In this document: piece by piece, positions 1 to 5,010 of the stretch | Position numbering within the stretch: position 1 is the first letter of the stretch | Layout: each line of letters starts with the position of its first letter | Source of the DNA: Candidatus Poribacteria bacterium | GTDB taxonomy: Bacteria > Poribacteria > WGA-4E > WGA-3G | NCBI GenBank assembly: GCA_028818995.1 | Contig: JAPPMR010000525.1 | Span: 1 to 5,159 of the forward strand | DNA length: 5,159 nt | Direction of reading: 5' to 3' | Translations under genes and position numbers: made by a program | The notes under the pieces: generated by a model | What the model saw: the letters and a program-made list of their open reading frames with translations, nothing else | Told to the model about the DNA's origin: nothing | The model's database searches: none

Positions 1-949
1 ACAGCACATCATCGTCTATCCAATCCATCGCATAATCATTGCCAGGTGTATTTGTGAGGTTCACGATTTCGCCTGTAACGAGGTGATACCGGTATATTTC
101 ATACTTATCGGGAGTGCCATCTCGCCCTTTTGCTGAAATCAAGAGGTGTTTGCTGCCCATAAAGCACGCACCATGGACATCCCAGTTGTCAGGCGTCCCC
201 ACAACCTGCCGTTTGTCCGTCTTGATATTGTGAATCACAACTTGACCGCCACCCCCCGGCCCAAAATTATCCTCATCATACACAACAGATTGACTATCAG
301 GAGACCAGCGCGGCCCATAACGAAAATGAAACATATCCGCCTTGACAAGTTCGCGTTGCCCGCTACTGTCGGCACGCATCACAAAGATTGTGGGGAACCC
401 TCTGATGAGCGCATCATCCCGATACGCAATGTATCTACCATCAGGCGACCAGGACACGGACGTTTTCAAACTCTCTCTGCGCGTCAGGCGCCGCATCTTT
501 TTGGTGGTTAAATCCATCGTGTAGATCTCTTTCCCGGATGTTCCCGGTTTGGTCGCTCTGGCGCTTGTGAAGGCGATGCGATGCCCATCGGGAGACCAGG
601 AAGGTGCCCCCTCGAAAAGACGACCCCCATTAAGATCATCCTCGTGGTCATCGGTGAGTCTGTGTAGATTGCTACCATCACTATTGATGATGAAGACGGC
701 AAACTGCTGCGGTTGCCTTCGTTCCACTGGCAGACTTTTAAGAAAAGCGATCTGCTTACCGTCAGGAGACCAAACAGGCCACAATGCACTATAGTCTGTT
801 ATCTGTTGTACATTGCGCCCGTCATCGTCCATCACATACAGACGCTCACTTCCAGTAGCAGCGCGTTTGGATTTGAAAACGATTTTTGTGTGTGCCAGCG
901 TGGGTAGCAAACAGAGCAGGCAGCAGAAGATAAGACGTAATAAGAGCAT
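1..949 (-). CDS. Exported TolB-like (PD40) beta-propeller protein, copy A, C-terminus cut by window edge
   Basis: The frame is open from the ATG at 949-947 to the left edge, giving 316 codons and no stop, so the gene continues outside the window. The start is set by GGAGGTG at 960-954. Residues 1-20 form a signal peptide (MLLLRLIFCC, then LLCLLPTLAH); the cleavage region reads AHT-K where the paralogue has the better AHA-E. The body carries the PD40 motif WSPDG at residues 60-64, 118-122 and 167-171 and WSPDS at 215-219, each followed by an IAF/IAY-type strand, as in the TolB C-terminal propeller. There is no TolB N-terminal domain, so a Tol-Pal role is not supported; periplasmic or surface binding or scaffolding is a guess. 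It is about 80% identical to the gene at 1462-2484, with a seven-residue net deficit: three in the signal peptide, six in a loop near residue 231, and two single-residue gains. The aligned paralogue suggests only about 17 residues are missing. Confidence 0.88.
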   Translation of the reverse strand, partial: MLLLRLIFCCLLCLLPTLAHTKIVFKSKRAATGSERLYVMDDDGRNVQQITDYSALWPVWSPDGKQIAFLKSLPVERRQPQQFAVFIINSDGSNLHRLTDDHEDDLNGGRLFEGAPSWSPDGHRIAFTSARATKPGTSGKEIYTMDLTTKKMRRLTRRESLKTSVSWSPDGRYIAYRDDALIRGFPTIFVMRADSSGQRELVKADMFHFRYGPRWSPDSQSVVYDEDNFGPGGGGQVVIHNIKTDKRQVVGTPDNWDVHGACFMGSKHLLISAKGRDGTPDKYEIYRYHLVTGEIVNLTNTPGNDYAMDWIDDDVL

Positions 950-1009
950 TGTTCACCTCCATTTGTTGTTTTGTCGGACGGATACACAAACTTTTAGTTT
1001 ATGCGACAA
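950..1009 (-). promoter_or_regulatory. Leader of propeller copy A: ribosome binding site and degenerate hairpin
   Basis: On the minus strand the leader reads CTTGTCG, a variable middle, CGACAA (976-971), then 21 nt to the ATG, with GGAGGTG at 960-954. TTGTCG/CGACAA (1009-1004 with 976-971) can close a 6-bp outer helix around an inner AAACT-AAA-AGTTT hairpin (1000-988). The leader of the paralogue at 1462-2484 has the same outer helix and the same 21-nt spacing but a different inner stem, so leader and gene were duplicated together. No convincing -35/-10 pair was found directly upstream; the promoter may lie in or beyond the repeat block. Confidence 0.55.
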
Positions 1010-1076
1010 GGTGCGGTAAGGAAACCGAACCATAGGCGTCAATTTAAAGATTTTAATTCTGTTTTAGAGTATGTAT

Positions 1077-1097
1077 AGCCTCGTAGAGGCGGTATGT
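1077..1097 (+). repeat. Palindromic repeat copy 1
   Basis: A 21-bp unit identical to copy 2 at 1127-1147, offset by exactly 50 bp. Its core GCCTC-GTA-GAGGC (1078-1090) folds into a 5-bp stem with a GTA loop. It is followed by TATGTTTATAG, which recurs inverted beside copy 4. Confidence 0.8.
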
Positions 1098-1126
1098 TTA
1101 TAGCAAACGGGTTAGCCCCAATCTTG

Positions 1127-1147
1127 AGCCTCGTAGAGGCGGTATGT
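1127..1147 (+). repeat. Palindromic repeat copy 2
   Basis: Identical over 21 bp to copy 1. Its core hairpin GCCTC-GTA-GAGGC lies at 1128-1140. It is preceded by ATCTTGAG (1121-1128), which recurs inverted as CTCAAGAT next to copy 4 (1227-1234) and in part next to copy 3. Confidence 0.8.
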
Positions 1148-1162
1148 GTCCAACCTTCTATG

Positions 1163-1183
1163 TCGCTCCTACGGAGCTCAAGA
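1163..1183 (-). repeat. Palindromic repeat copy 3 (inverted)
   Basis: Related to copies 1 and 2 in opposite orientation. On the minus strand the core is GCTCC-GTA-GGAGC (1177-1165). Stem bases differ from copies 1 and 2 but pairing is kept and the GTA loop is unchanged. Confidence 0.75.
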
Positions 1184-1212
1184 GAATGTTTGACTGTGTT
1201 TCTATAAACATA

Positions 1213-1233
1213 TCGTTCCTACGGAACTCAAGA
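1213..1233 (-). repeat. Palindromic repeat copy 4 (inverted)
   Basis: Exactly 50 bp from copy 3, the same spacing as copies 1 and 2. The minus-strand core is GTTCC-GTA-GGAAC (1227-1215); relative to copy 3 a C-G pair has become T-A by a double change. It is flanked by CTATAAACATA (1202-1212), the mirror of the segment beside copy 1. Confidence 0.75.
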
Positions 1234-1320
1234 TGTAATATCGGGTTTCCAAGATTTCGCTCTAAAGAAAGATTAGACGCTAAATTGATGCCTATGGTGC
1301 GGTTAGAAACCGACCCCGTC

Positions 1321-1343
1321 AAATGCCAAAAAGCGCATTTGGC
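1321..1343. repeat. Overlapping alternative hairpins adjoining the compound repeat
   Basis: Two 6-bp stems share bases and exclude each other: GCCAAA (1325-1330) with TTTGGC (1338-1343), and AAATGC (1321-1326) with GCATTT (1335-1340). The segment lies just outside the right arm of the inverted repeat and may be its terminal piece. The rest of the gap up to 1408 shows no further structure or gene. Confidence 0.4.
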
Positions 1344-1408
1344 GTTGATTCGTAGTGTCCAAATAATTATGGATTTACGATATTATGCCCATACACTGAA
1401 AAAGAAAT

Positions 1409-1435
1409 AGGCAGATACCAAAAGGACACCTGCCT
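1409..1435 (-). terminator. Probable intrinsic terminator of propeller copy B
   Basis: On the minus strand AGGCAG (1435-1430) and CTGCCT (1414-1409) form a 6-bp stem with a 15-nt loop, followed by the T-rich tail ATTTCTTTTTC (1408-1398). It begins 26 nt beyond the TAA at 1464-1462. The T-rich tail supports a terminator; the large loop and short stem weaken the call. Confidence 0.5.
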
Positions 1436-1461
1436 GTAAGGTCTATGTCTGTTTTACGGTT

Positions 1462-2484
1462 TTACTGCTTTATCTCCCCCCACGTCACTTTTTTTTTATC
1501 TTTCGGGGATACAGACAGCACATCATCGTCTATCCAATCCATCGCATAATCATTGCCAGGTGTATTTGTCAAGTTCACGATTTCGCCTGTAACAAGGTGA
1601 TACCGGTATATTTCGTACTTATCGGGATTGCCATCTCGCCCTTTTGTTGAAATCAAGAGGTGTTTGCTGCCCATAAAGCACGCACTATGGACAAACCAAT
1701 TGTCGGGCGTCCCCACAACCTGCCGTCTGTCCGTATGAATATTGTGAATAACAACTTTCCTTGAAACACGATCAAGCCGACCATCCACTTGACCAAATGT
1801 ATCCTCATAGTACACAACAGATTGGCTATCGGGAGACCAGCGCGGAAAACCACGAAAATGAGACAGATCCGCCTTGACGAGTTCGCGTTGACCACTACCG
1901 TTCGCCCGCATCACAAAGATGGTGGGATACCCGGCTATGAGCGCATTGTCCCGGTAAGCAATGTATTTACCATCAGGAGACCAAGAAACTGCTGTTTTCA
2001 AACTCTCTCTGCGCGTCAATCGCCGCATCGCTTTTGTTTCTAAGTTTATCGTGTAGATTTCTGCTCGAGATATTCCCGGTTTGGCCAATCTGGAACTTGT
2101 GAAGGCGATGTGGCGCCCATCCGGAGACCACGAAGGGGCTCCCTCAAAAAGACGACCTCCATCAAGATTCTCCTCTATGTCGTCGGTGAGCCGCCGTAAA
2201 TTACGACCATCACTATTGATGATGAATACGGCAAACTGTTGCGTTTGCCCCCGTTCCACCGGTAGACTTTTTCGAAAAGCAATTTGCTTACCGTCCGGAG
2301 ACCAAACAGGCCACCACCCACCATCTGTTAACTTTCGGATATTGCGCCCATCATCATCCATCACATACAGACACTCGCTTCCAGCAGCGCGTTTGGATCT
2401 GAAAACGATTTCTGCGTGTGCGAGCGTTGGTAAAAACAATAGTAATAAGAGTAAGCCGTAAAGGGTTATTCTACGCAAAACCAT
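1462..2484 (-). CDS. Exported TolB-like (PD40) six-bladed beta-propeller protein, copy B
   Basis: A complete 340-residue protein. AGGAGGTG at 2496-2489, 4 nt before the ATG, fixes the start. Residues 1-24 are a signal peptide: MVLRR, a long leucine run, and cleavage expected after AHA (22-24). PD40 motifs are WSPDG at 61-65, 119-123 and 168-172 and WSPDS at 216-220. Counting strand pairs gives six blades, with EIVF (25-28) and the C-terminal DYAMDW region (312-317) placed to close the ring. This matches the TolB propeller fold, but TolB's N-terminal domain is absent, so membership of Tol-Pal is not claimed; such stand-alone propellers usually bind proteins or carbohydrates. Closest relative in the window is the copy at 1-949; the last 68 shared residues differ at only four positions. 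It lies 71 bp downstream of the exported protein gene at 2556-3437 and may share its transcript. Confidence 0.9.
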   Translation of the reverse strand: MVLRRITLYGLLLLLLFLPTLAHAEIVFRSKRAAGSECLYVMDDDGRNIRKLTDGGWWPVWSPDGKQIAFRKSLPVERGQTQQFAVFIINSDGRNLRRLTDDIEENLDGGRLFEGAPSWSPDGRHIAFTSSRLAKPGISRAEIYTINLETKAMRRLTRRESLKTAVSWSPDGKYIAYRDNALIAGYPTIFVMRANGSGQRELVKADLSHFRGFPRWSPDSQSVVYYEDTFGQVDGRLDRVSRKVVIHNIHTDRRQVVGTPDNWFVHSACFMGSKHLLISTKGRDGNPDKYEIYRYHLVTGEIVNLTNTPGNDYAMDWIDDDVLSVSPKDKKKVTWGEIKQ

Positions 2485-2488
2485 TGTT

Positions 2489-2496
2489 CACCTCCT
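2489..2496 (-). promoter_or_regulatory. Strong ribosome binding site of propeller copy B
   Basis: AGGAGGTG is nearly a full anti-16S match, with six bases between GGAGG and the ATG at 2484-2482. The same GGAGGTGAACA-ATG block precedes copy A. Confidence 0.8.
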
Positions 2497-2504
2497 GATG
2501 TTGT

Positions 2505-2538
2505 CTTGTCGGGCAGGTCTGTGTGCCTGCCCGACAAG
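2505..2538 (-). promoter_or_regulatory. 13-bp perfect intercistronic hairpin
   Basis: CTTGTCGGGCAGG (2505-2517) and CCTGCCCGACAAG (2526-2538) pair without mismatch around an 8-nt loop. It lies 17 bp after the TAG at 2558-2556 and 8 bp before the ribosome binding site of the next gene. No T-run follows it on the minus strand, so a classical intrinsic terminator is doubtful. Partial termination, RNA processing or 3'-end protection of the upstream message fit better. Its outer base pairs recur in the leader of copy A. Confidence 0.7.
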
Positions 2539-2555
2539 TGAGGATCAAATACAGT

Positions 2556-3437
2556 CTATTTATCGTGAACATAGACTTTATAGGAATCCCAGTCGACAGT
2601 GTTATCCGACAAATAATAGTATGCGGTAATTTCGTAGTAAGCGGCCGTCCCAGGCACATCATCTGGGAACGAGTACGTCATGGTGGCGCGTTTTTCTGCG
2701 CCATCGCCCCAATCGGTTTCAACATGTGTGCCGAGAGAACTGGTATCTCCAGGGGCTTTGACATACCAGTAGACCGAACTATACGGGGTGTCTGTAATCA
2801 CCAACGACTGCCAGTCACGTTCACTGTTCAAATTACATGTGCAATCGTCAGAAAAGGTTTCCCCATCCGTGGTCGGACCCAAACCGCTGATCTCTTCTTC
2901 AATCGTTTCGGGTTGGTGTGTAAAATCCATTGTATAGGTCGGGTTGTTGACCGCCCACGTTTCTGTTCTATGCCCAATCGTCACACGCAGCGTGATAGAA
3001 GCTTCCGCCGTGTAATCTTCACCTGCTACAGGTTTCGGATCTAAACAATCCATATAGGAGCTGGTGCTTGTGGAAAAGCTGTCGTAGACATCACCAATAT
3101 ACGAGTCCTCGTCATTCTTTTTTAAATTACCAGATACATTCTCCTTCGAATCAGGGGAAAGTGCATTACCGTCTGCGTCGAAGATCTCAAGACGTAACTC
3201 GCCACTGTAAGAGCAACGTCGATTTTCGTCATAGTTGTAAACAAAAAAACTACCACTCAAATAGACAACGCCAGCACCTGACGAATCATAAGAGAGGCTA
3301 TCTATAGAGACGGATACAGAAGCATCTATGTCCTCTGCGGTATGATTATCTGTTGCTAACTGCGCAAAAACACAAGGCGTAAGCAATAGGGAACATATCA
3401 TCGCAATTGCGATGCCGATTGATCTTAATCTTATCAT
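2556..3437 (-). CDS. Exported beta-rich protein of unknown function
   Basis: A 293-residue product; the start is supported by AGGAGA at 3450-3445, 7 nt before the ATG. Residues 1-25 form a signal peptide (MIRLR, hydrophobic stretch, cleavage after VFA, mature end QLATD). LTPC at 19-22 is not a lipobox, so a soluble secreted protein is expected. The mature part is acidic, rich in Ser, Thr, Asp and Tyr, with alternating patterns typical of beta-sandwiches. It seems to have two domains: about 38-175, then a linker rich in Glu and Gly, then about 208-293, where VYWYVKAPG (222-230), DWGDG (242-246) and ITAYYY (270-275) look PKD- or Ig-like. Mature cysteines are C75, C131, C199 and C201; disulfides are possible. 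I do not recognise the family. It has its own promoter and long leader and precedes a propeller gene on the same strand, so both may act outside the cytoplasm. Confidence 0.85.
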   Translation of the reverse strand: MIRLRSIGIAIAMICSLLLTPCVFAQLATDNHTAEDIDASVSVSIDSLSYDSSGAGVVYLSGSFFVYNYDENRRCSYSGELRLEIFDADGNALSPDSKENVSGNLKKNDEDSYIGDVYDSFSTSTSSYMDCLDPKPVAGEDYTAEASITLRVTIGHRTETWAVNNPTYTMDFTHQPETIEEEISGLGPTTDGETFSDDCTCNLNSERDWQSLVITDTPYSSVYWYVKAPGDTSSLGTHVETDWGDGAEKRATMTYSFPDDVPGTAAYYEITAYYYLSDNTVDWDSYKVYVHDK

Positions 3438-3444
3438 TTGTATT

Positions 3445-3483
3445 TCTCCTAAATATGAGTTGATATGCTACACAGAGCATATC
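3445..3483 (-). promoter_or_regulatory. Ribosome binding site with upstream hairpin, exported protein gene
   Basis: AGGAGA (3450-3445) is the ribosome binding site. Eleven bases upstream of it, GATATGCT (3483-3476) and AGCATATC (3469-3462) form a perfect 8-bp stem with a 6-nt loop, CTGTGT on the minus strand. It leaves the ribosome binding site free, so it could stabilise the message or hold it open. Confidence 0.6.
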
Positions 3484-3556
3484 GTAAAGTTGGTCGGGTT
3501 CCCTATTCTTGTTCGGTAGACCTTCCACCGGCTTAATAAGAAGCGGGGCACCCTGG

Positions 3557-3626
3557 CGTCTAAACCATAAACTCCTCAGCAAAATGTTGAGAAAGGGTAC
3601 CCATTCTGAAGTTTATGTTTTAGACG
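3557..3626 (-). promoter_or_regulatory. Structured 5' leader element of the exported protein gene
   Basis: Arms 3557-3573 and 3610-3626 are reverse complements with one mismatch in 17 and enclose 36 nt. That interior holds a second 6-bp stem (3575-3580 with 3586-3591, one G-T pair) and the self-complementary GGGTACCC at 3595-3602, giving a branched fold. The predicted transcript start (about 3628) lies just before the outer arm, so the element would form the very 5' end of the RNA. It matches no riboswitch class that I can recognise. A mobile palindromic insertion is the alternative. Confidence 0.6.
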
Positions 3627-3634
3627 TTAAGGGT

Positions 3635-3663
3635 ATTATATAACAAATTGCAAAGAAAGTCAA
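3635..3663 (-). promoter_or_regulatory. Sigma-70-type promoter of the exported protein gene
   Basis: On the minus strand TTGACT (3663-3658), a 17-bp spacer and TATAAT (3640-3635) match the housekeeping consensus at 11 of 12 positions. The DNA upstream (3664-3710) is A/T-rich in a way that resembles an UP element. The start point should be near 3628, giving a leader of roughly 190 nt. Confidence 0.8.
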
Positions 3664-3890
3664 ATAGAAAATTGGGAAAAATGAATATTAATGGAAAATT
3701 GAGTAATTGGGATAAAGTATTGTACGTTCATGTAATAAAGTGTGTATGATTGTTGTAATGAAGGCAGGGCACCCTCGGTTAAGTTTTTTAGTTGTATTTT
3801 CTTATATATGATACAATATGGTGAATTATGAAAGTAAAAGACATTTCGACGGCAATCGCATAGAGAACCATTTTTGTAGACGCGGTTTTC
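3664..3890. other. AT-rich divergent intergenic region
   Basis: No gene is supported here. It separates the minus-strand promoter from the oxidoreductase gene and must hold the plus-strand promoter. The only repeated words seen are short: GGGCACCCT at 3767-3775 also occurs at 3546-3554, and GAAAATTG occurs twice near 3668 and 3694. Confidence 0.5.
3792..3817 (+). promoter_or_regulatory. Weak candidate promoter for the oxidoreductase gene
   Basis: TACAAT at 3812-3817 is a fair -10 box, preceded by TTGTAT at 3792-3797, but the 14-bp spacer is too short for a standard promoter. TATGAT at 3807-3812 or at 3745-3750 are alternatives. The position is a guess; the true promoter should lie in this stretch. 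Confidence 0.25.
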
Positions 3891-3918
3891 CAATGTGCTG
3901 GGCACAATGCCCAAATTG
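3891..3918 (+). promoter_or_regulatory. Leader hairpins before the oxidoreductase gene
   Basis: TGGGCA-CAA-TGCCCA (3899-3913) forms a 6-bp stem, extendable by CAAT (3891-3894) with ATTG (3915-3918). TGTGC-TGG-GCACA (3894-3906) is a competing 5-bp stem that shares bases with the first. It ends about 16 nt before the ribosome binding site. Confidence 0.4.
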
Positions 3919-3934
3919 TAAAATTTTCTATATA

Positions 3935-3940
3935 AAGGAA
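3935..3940 (+). promoter_or_regulatory. Ribosome binding site that sets the oxidoreductase start
   Basis: AAGGAA, six bases before the ATG at 3947. The in-frame ATG at 3818 has no such site, which together with the family's N-terminus decides for 3947. Confidence 0.65.
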
Positions 3941-3946
3941 ACAAAT

Positions 3947-4975
3947 ATGAAAAAAATTAAAGTCGGGATTATTGGCTGCGGTGGTATCGCAGGCGGAAAA
4001 CATCTTCCCGGACATAACAGCGTTAAAGACGTATCAATTGTTGCTGCGTGCGATATTGACAAAGCACGCGCGAAAGCCTTCGCCAAAAAACATGACATTC
4101 CGAACGTCTTCACTGATTATGAAAAGTTAGTTGAGATGGATGAACTGGATGCGGTGAGTGTTTGCACTCCCAACAACTTTCACGCGGGACCAACTATTGC
4201 CGCATTGAATGCAGGAAAACACGTTATCTGTGAAAAACCGATCGCCGCCAATGCAATAGATGGACAAGCGATGGTTGACGCACAAAAAGCAAGCGGCAAA
4301 ATTTTACAGATCGGATTACAATCCCGATTCGGTGCCGGTGCGCGGACACTACAAAAACTTCACGAAGATGGATTTTTTGGCGATGTCTACTATGCCCGCG
4401 CGATGGCAATGCGGCGACGCGGTGTGCCAGCATCACCTTCGTTTCTTAGCAAAGCCATCGCTGGCGGTGGTCCACTCATTGACATAGGTGTGCATATCCT
4501 TGATGTGTTGCTCTGGATGATAGGGTGTCCCAAACCTATTGAGGCATTCGGAATGACAGCAAAGAAATTTGGAGATAGACCCGATGTCATCAATCCGTGG
4601 GGAAAATGGAATCCTGAAGATTTTGAAGTGGAAGATTTCGCGATGGGAACTATCAAGTTTGAGGGCGAATTGACAGTGACTTTAGAAACTGCTTGGGCAT
4701 CACATATCCAAAATATCGGCGGCACTTTCTTTATGGGTGATTTAGCGGGTGCTACTTATGAACCGCTTCAGATATACCTTGATAAAAAGGATGAAATGGT
4801 TAATTACGAACCCGAACTTCTTACCGGATTACCGGGTGAATTTGAATCTTTCCATACGGCTATCAGAAAAGATTTACCTTCACCTGTGCCAGCAGAAGAG
4901 GTATTGAATGTGGCGAAGATTTTTGATGCGCTATACGAATCCGCTCGGATAGGTCGTTCTGTACCGATCCTATAA
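3947..4975 (+). CDS. Gfo/Idh/MocA-family NAD(P)-dependent oxidoreductase
   Basis: A 342-residue cytoplasmic dehydrogenase, a normal length for the family, which oxidises or reduces sugars, inositols and related polyols with NAD(P). The start at 3947 gives MKKIKVGIIG, placing the dinucleotide-binding strand at the N-terminus. The Rossmann motif GCGGIAG spans 10-16, with acidic D36 after the second strand, CTPN at 73-76 and the hallmark EKP at 96-98, K97 being the expected catalytic lysine. GGGPLIDIGVHILD (173-186) supplies D179 and H183, the usual catalytic Asp/His pair; the C-terminal alpha/beta domain follows. All key residues are intact. Substrate cannot be told from the sequence. The gene stands alone on its strand, with an exported protein gene divergent upstream and queF convergent downstream, so the context gives no pathway. 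Such genes are often highly multiplied in Poribacteria and planctomycete-like genomes. Confidence 0.92.
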   Translation: MKKIKVGIIGCGGIAGGKHLPGHNSVKDVSIVAACDIDKARAKAFAKKHDIPNVFTDYEKLVEMDELDAVSVCTPNNFHAGPTIAALNAGKHVICEKPIAANAIDGQAMVDAQKASGKILQIGLQSRFGAGARTLQKLHEDGFFGDVYYARAMAMRRRGVPASPSFLSKAIAGGGPLIDIGVHILDVLLWMIGCPKPIEAFGMTAKKFGDRPDVINPWGKWNPEDFEVEDFAMGTIKFEGELTVTLETAWASHIQNIGGTFFMGDLAGATYEPLQIYLDKKDEMVNYEPELLTGLPGEFESFHTAIRKDLPSPVPAEEVLNVAKIFDALYESARIGRSVPIL

Positions 4976-4983
4976 AATCTTGC

Positions 4984-5007
4984 TGGGACGGATCTTTATC
5001 CGTCCCA
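4984..5007. terminator. Palindromic hairpin between convergent genes, probable bidirectional terminator
   Basis: TGGGACGGAT (4984-4993) and ATCCGTCCCA (4998-5007) form a perfect 10-bp stem with a 4-nt loop. It begins 9 nt after the oxidoreductase TAA and ends 3 nt from the queF stop. No immediate T-run is present on the plus strand; on the minus strand GATTTTATA follows at 4980-4972. It may also be a copy of a dispersed palindromic repeat. Confidence 0.6.
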
Positions 5008-5010
5008 CAT

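Larger units (their letters stand above)
1010..1315. repeat. Nested imperfect inverted repeat (REP/MITE-like compound element)
   Basis: The block is palindromic at several levels. Outer arms: 1030-1046 and 1281-1297 are reverse complements with one mismatch in 17, and the adjoining segments (1010-1029 and 1298-1315) are each a GGTGCGGT-type small hairpin. Further in, TTTAGAG at 1063-1069 matches CTCTAAA at 1260-1266. Inside these, TATGTTTATAG (1093-1103) is the exact reverse complement of CTATAAACATA (1202-1212), and two pairs of small hairpins face each other. No transposase gene and no clear target-site duplication are seen. The likely class is a dispersed palindromic repeat or non-autonomous mobile element; a large cruciform or terminator cluster is the alternative. 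Confidence 0.7.

Noticed and set aside
1..949. Copy A as a pseudogene
   Set aside because: The minus-strand frame is continuous over 316 codons without stop or frameshift and aligns end to end with copy B; it is merely cut by the window edge.
1024..1044. TTGACG on the minus strand (1044-1039) as a -35 box for propeller copy A
   Set aside because: No acceptable -10 box occurs 16-18 bp downstream, and the word is part of the outer repeat arm.
1077..1233. Possible CRISPR array from regularly spaced repeats
   Set aside because: Only two identical copies occur per orientation, the other pair is inverted and diverged, the spacers are related to one another, and no cas genes are visible.
1144..1410. 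Plus-strand 88-codon open frame
   Set aside because: It runs through repeat copies 3 and 4 and the right arm of the inverted repeat, has no ribosome binding site, and its peptide is the translation of palindromic repeats.
1789..2461. Plus-strand open frames antisense to propeller copy B, with look-alikes opposite copy A
   Set aside because: Their mutual similarity follows from the sense-strand paralogy; recurrent RRP words are the complement of WSPDG codons. No ribosome binding sites or domain features.
2523..3044. 173-codon plus-strand open frame opposite the exported protein gene
   Set aside because: It lies opposite a gene with signal peptide, promoter and ribosome binding site, and itself lacks a start signal and any recognisable fold.
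3346..3582. Minus-strand 78-codon open frame in the leader of the exported protein gene
   Set aside because: It starts at TTG with no ribosome binding site, lies within the structured leader and overlaps the real gene in another frame. A leader-peptide role cannot be excluded but nothing supports it.
3818..3946. 43-residue N-terminal extension of the oxidoreductase, including a C-x3-C-x2-C pattern
   Set aside because: There is no ribosome binding site at 3818, the family starts at the Rossmann strand, AAGGAA stands before 3947, and the segment contains leader hairpins.
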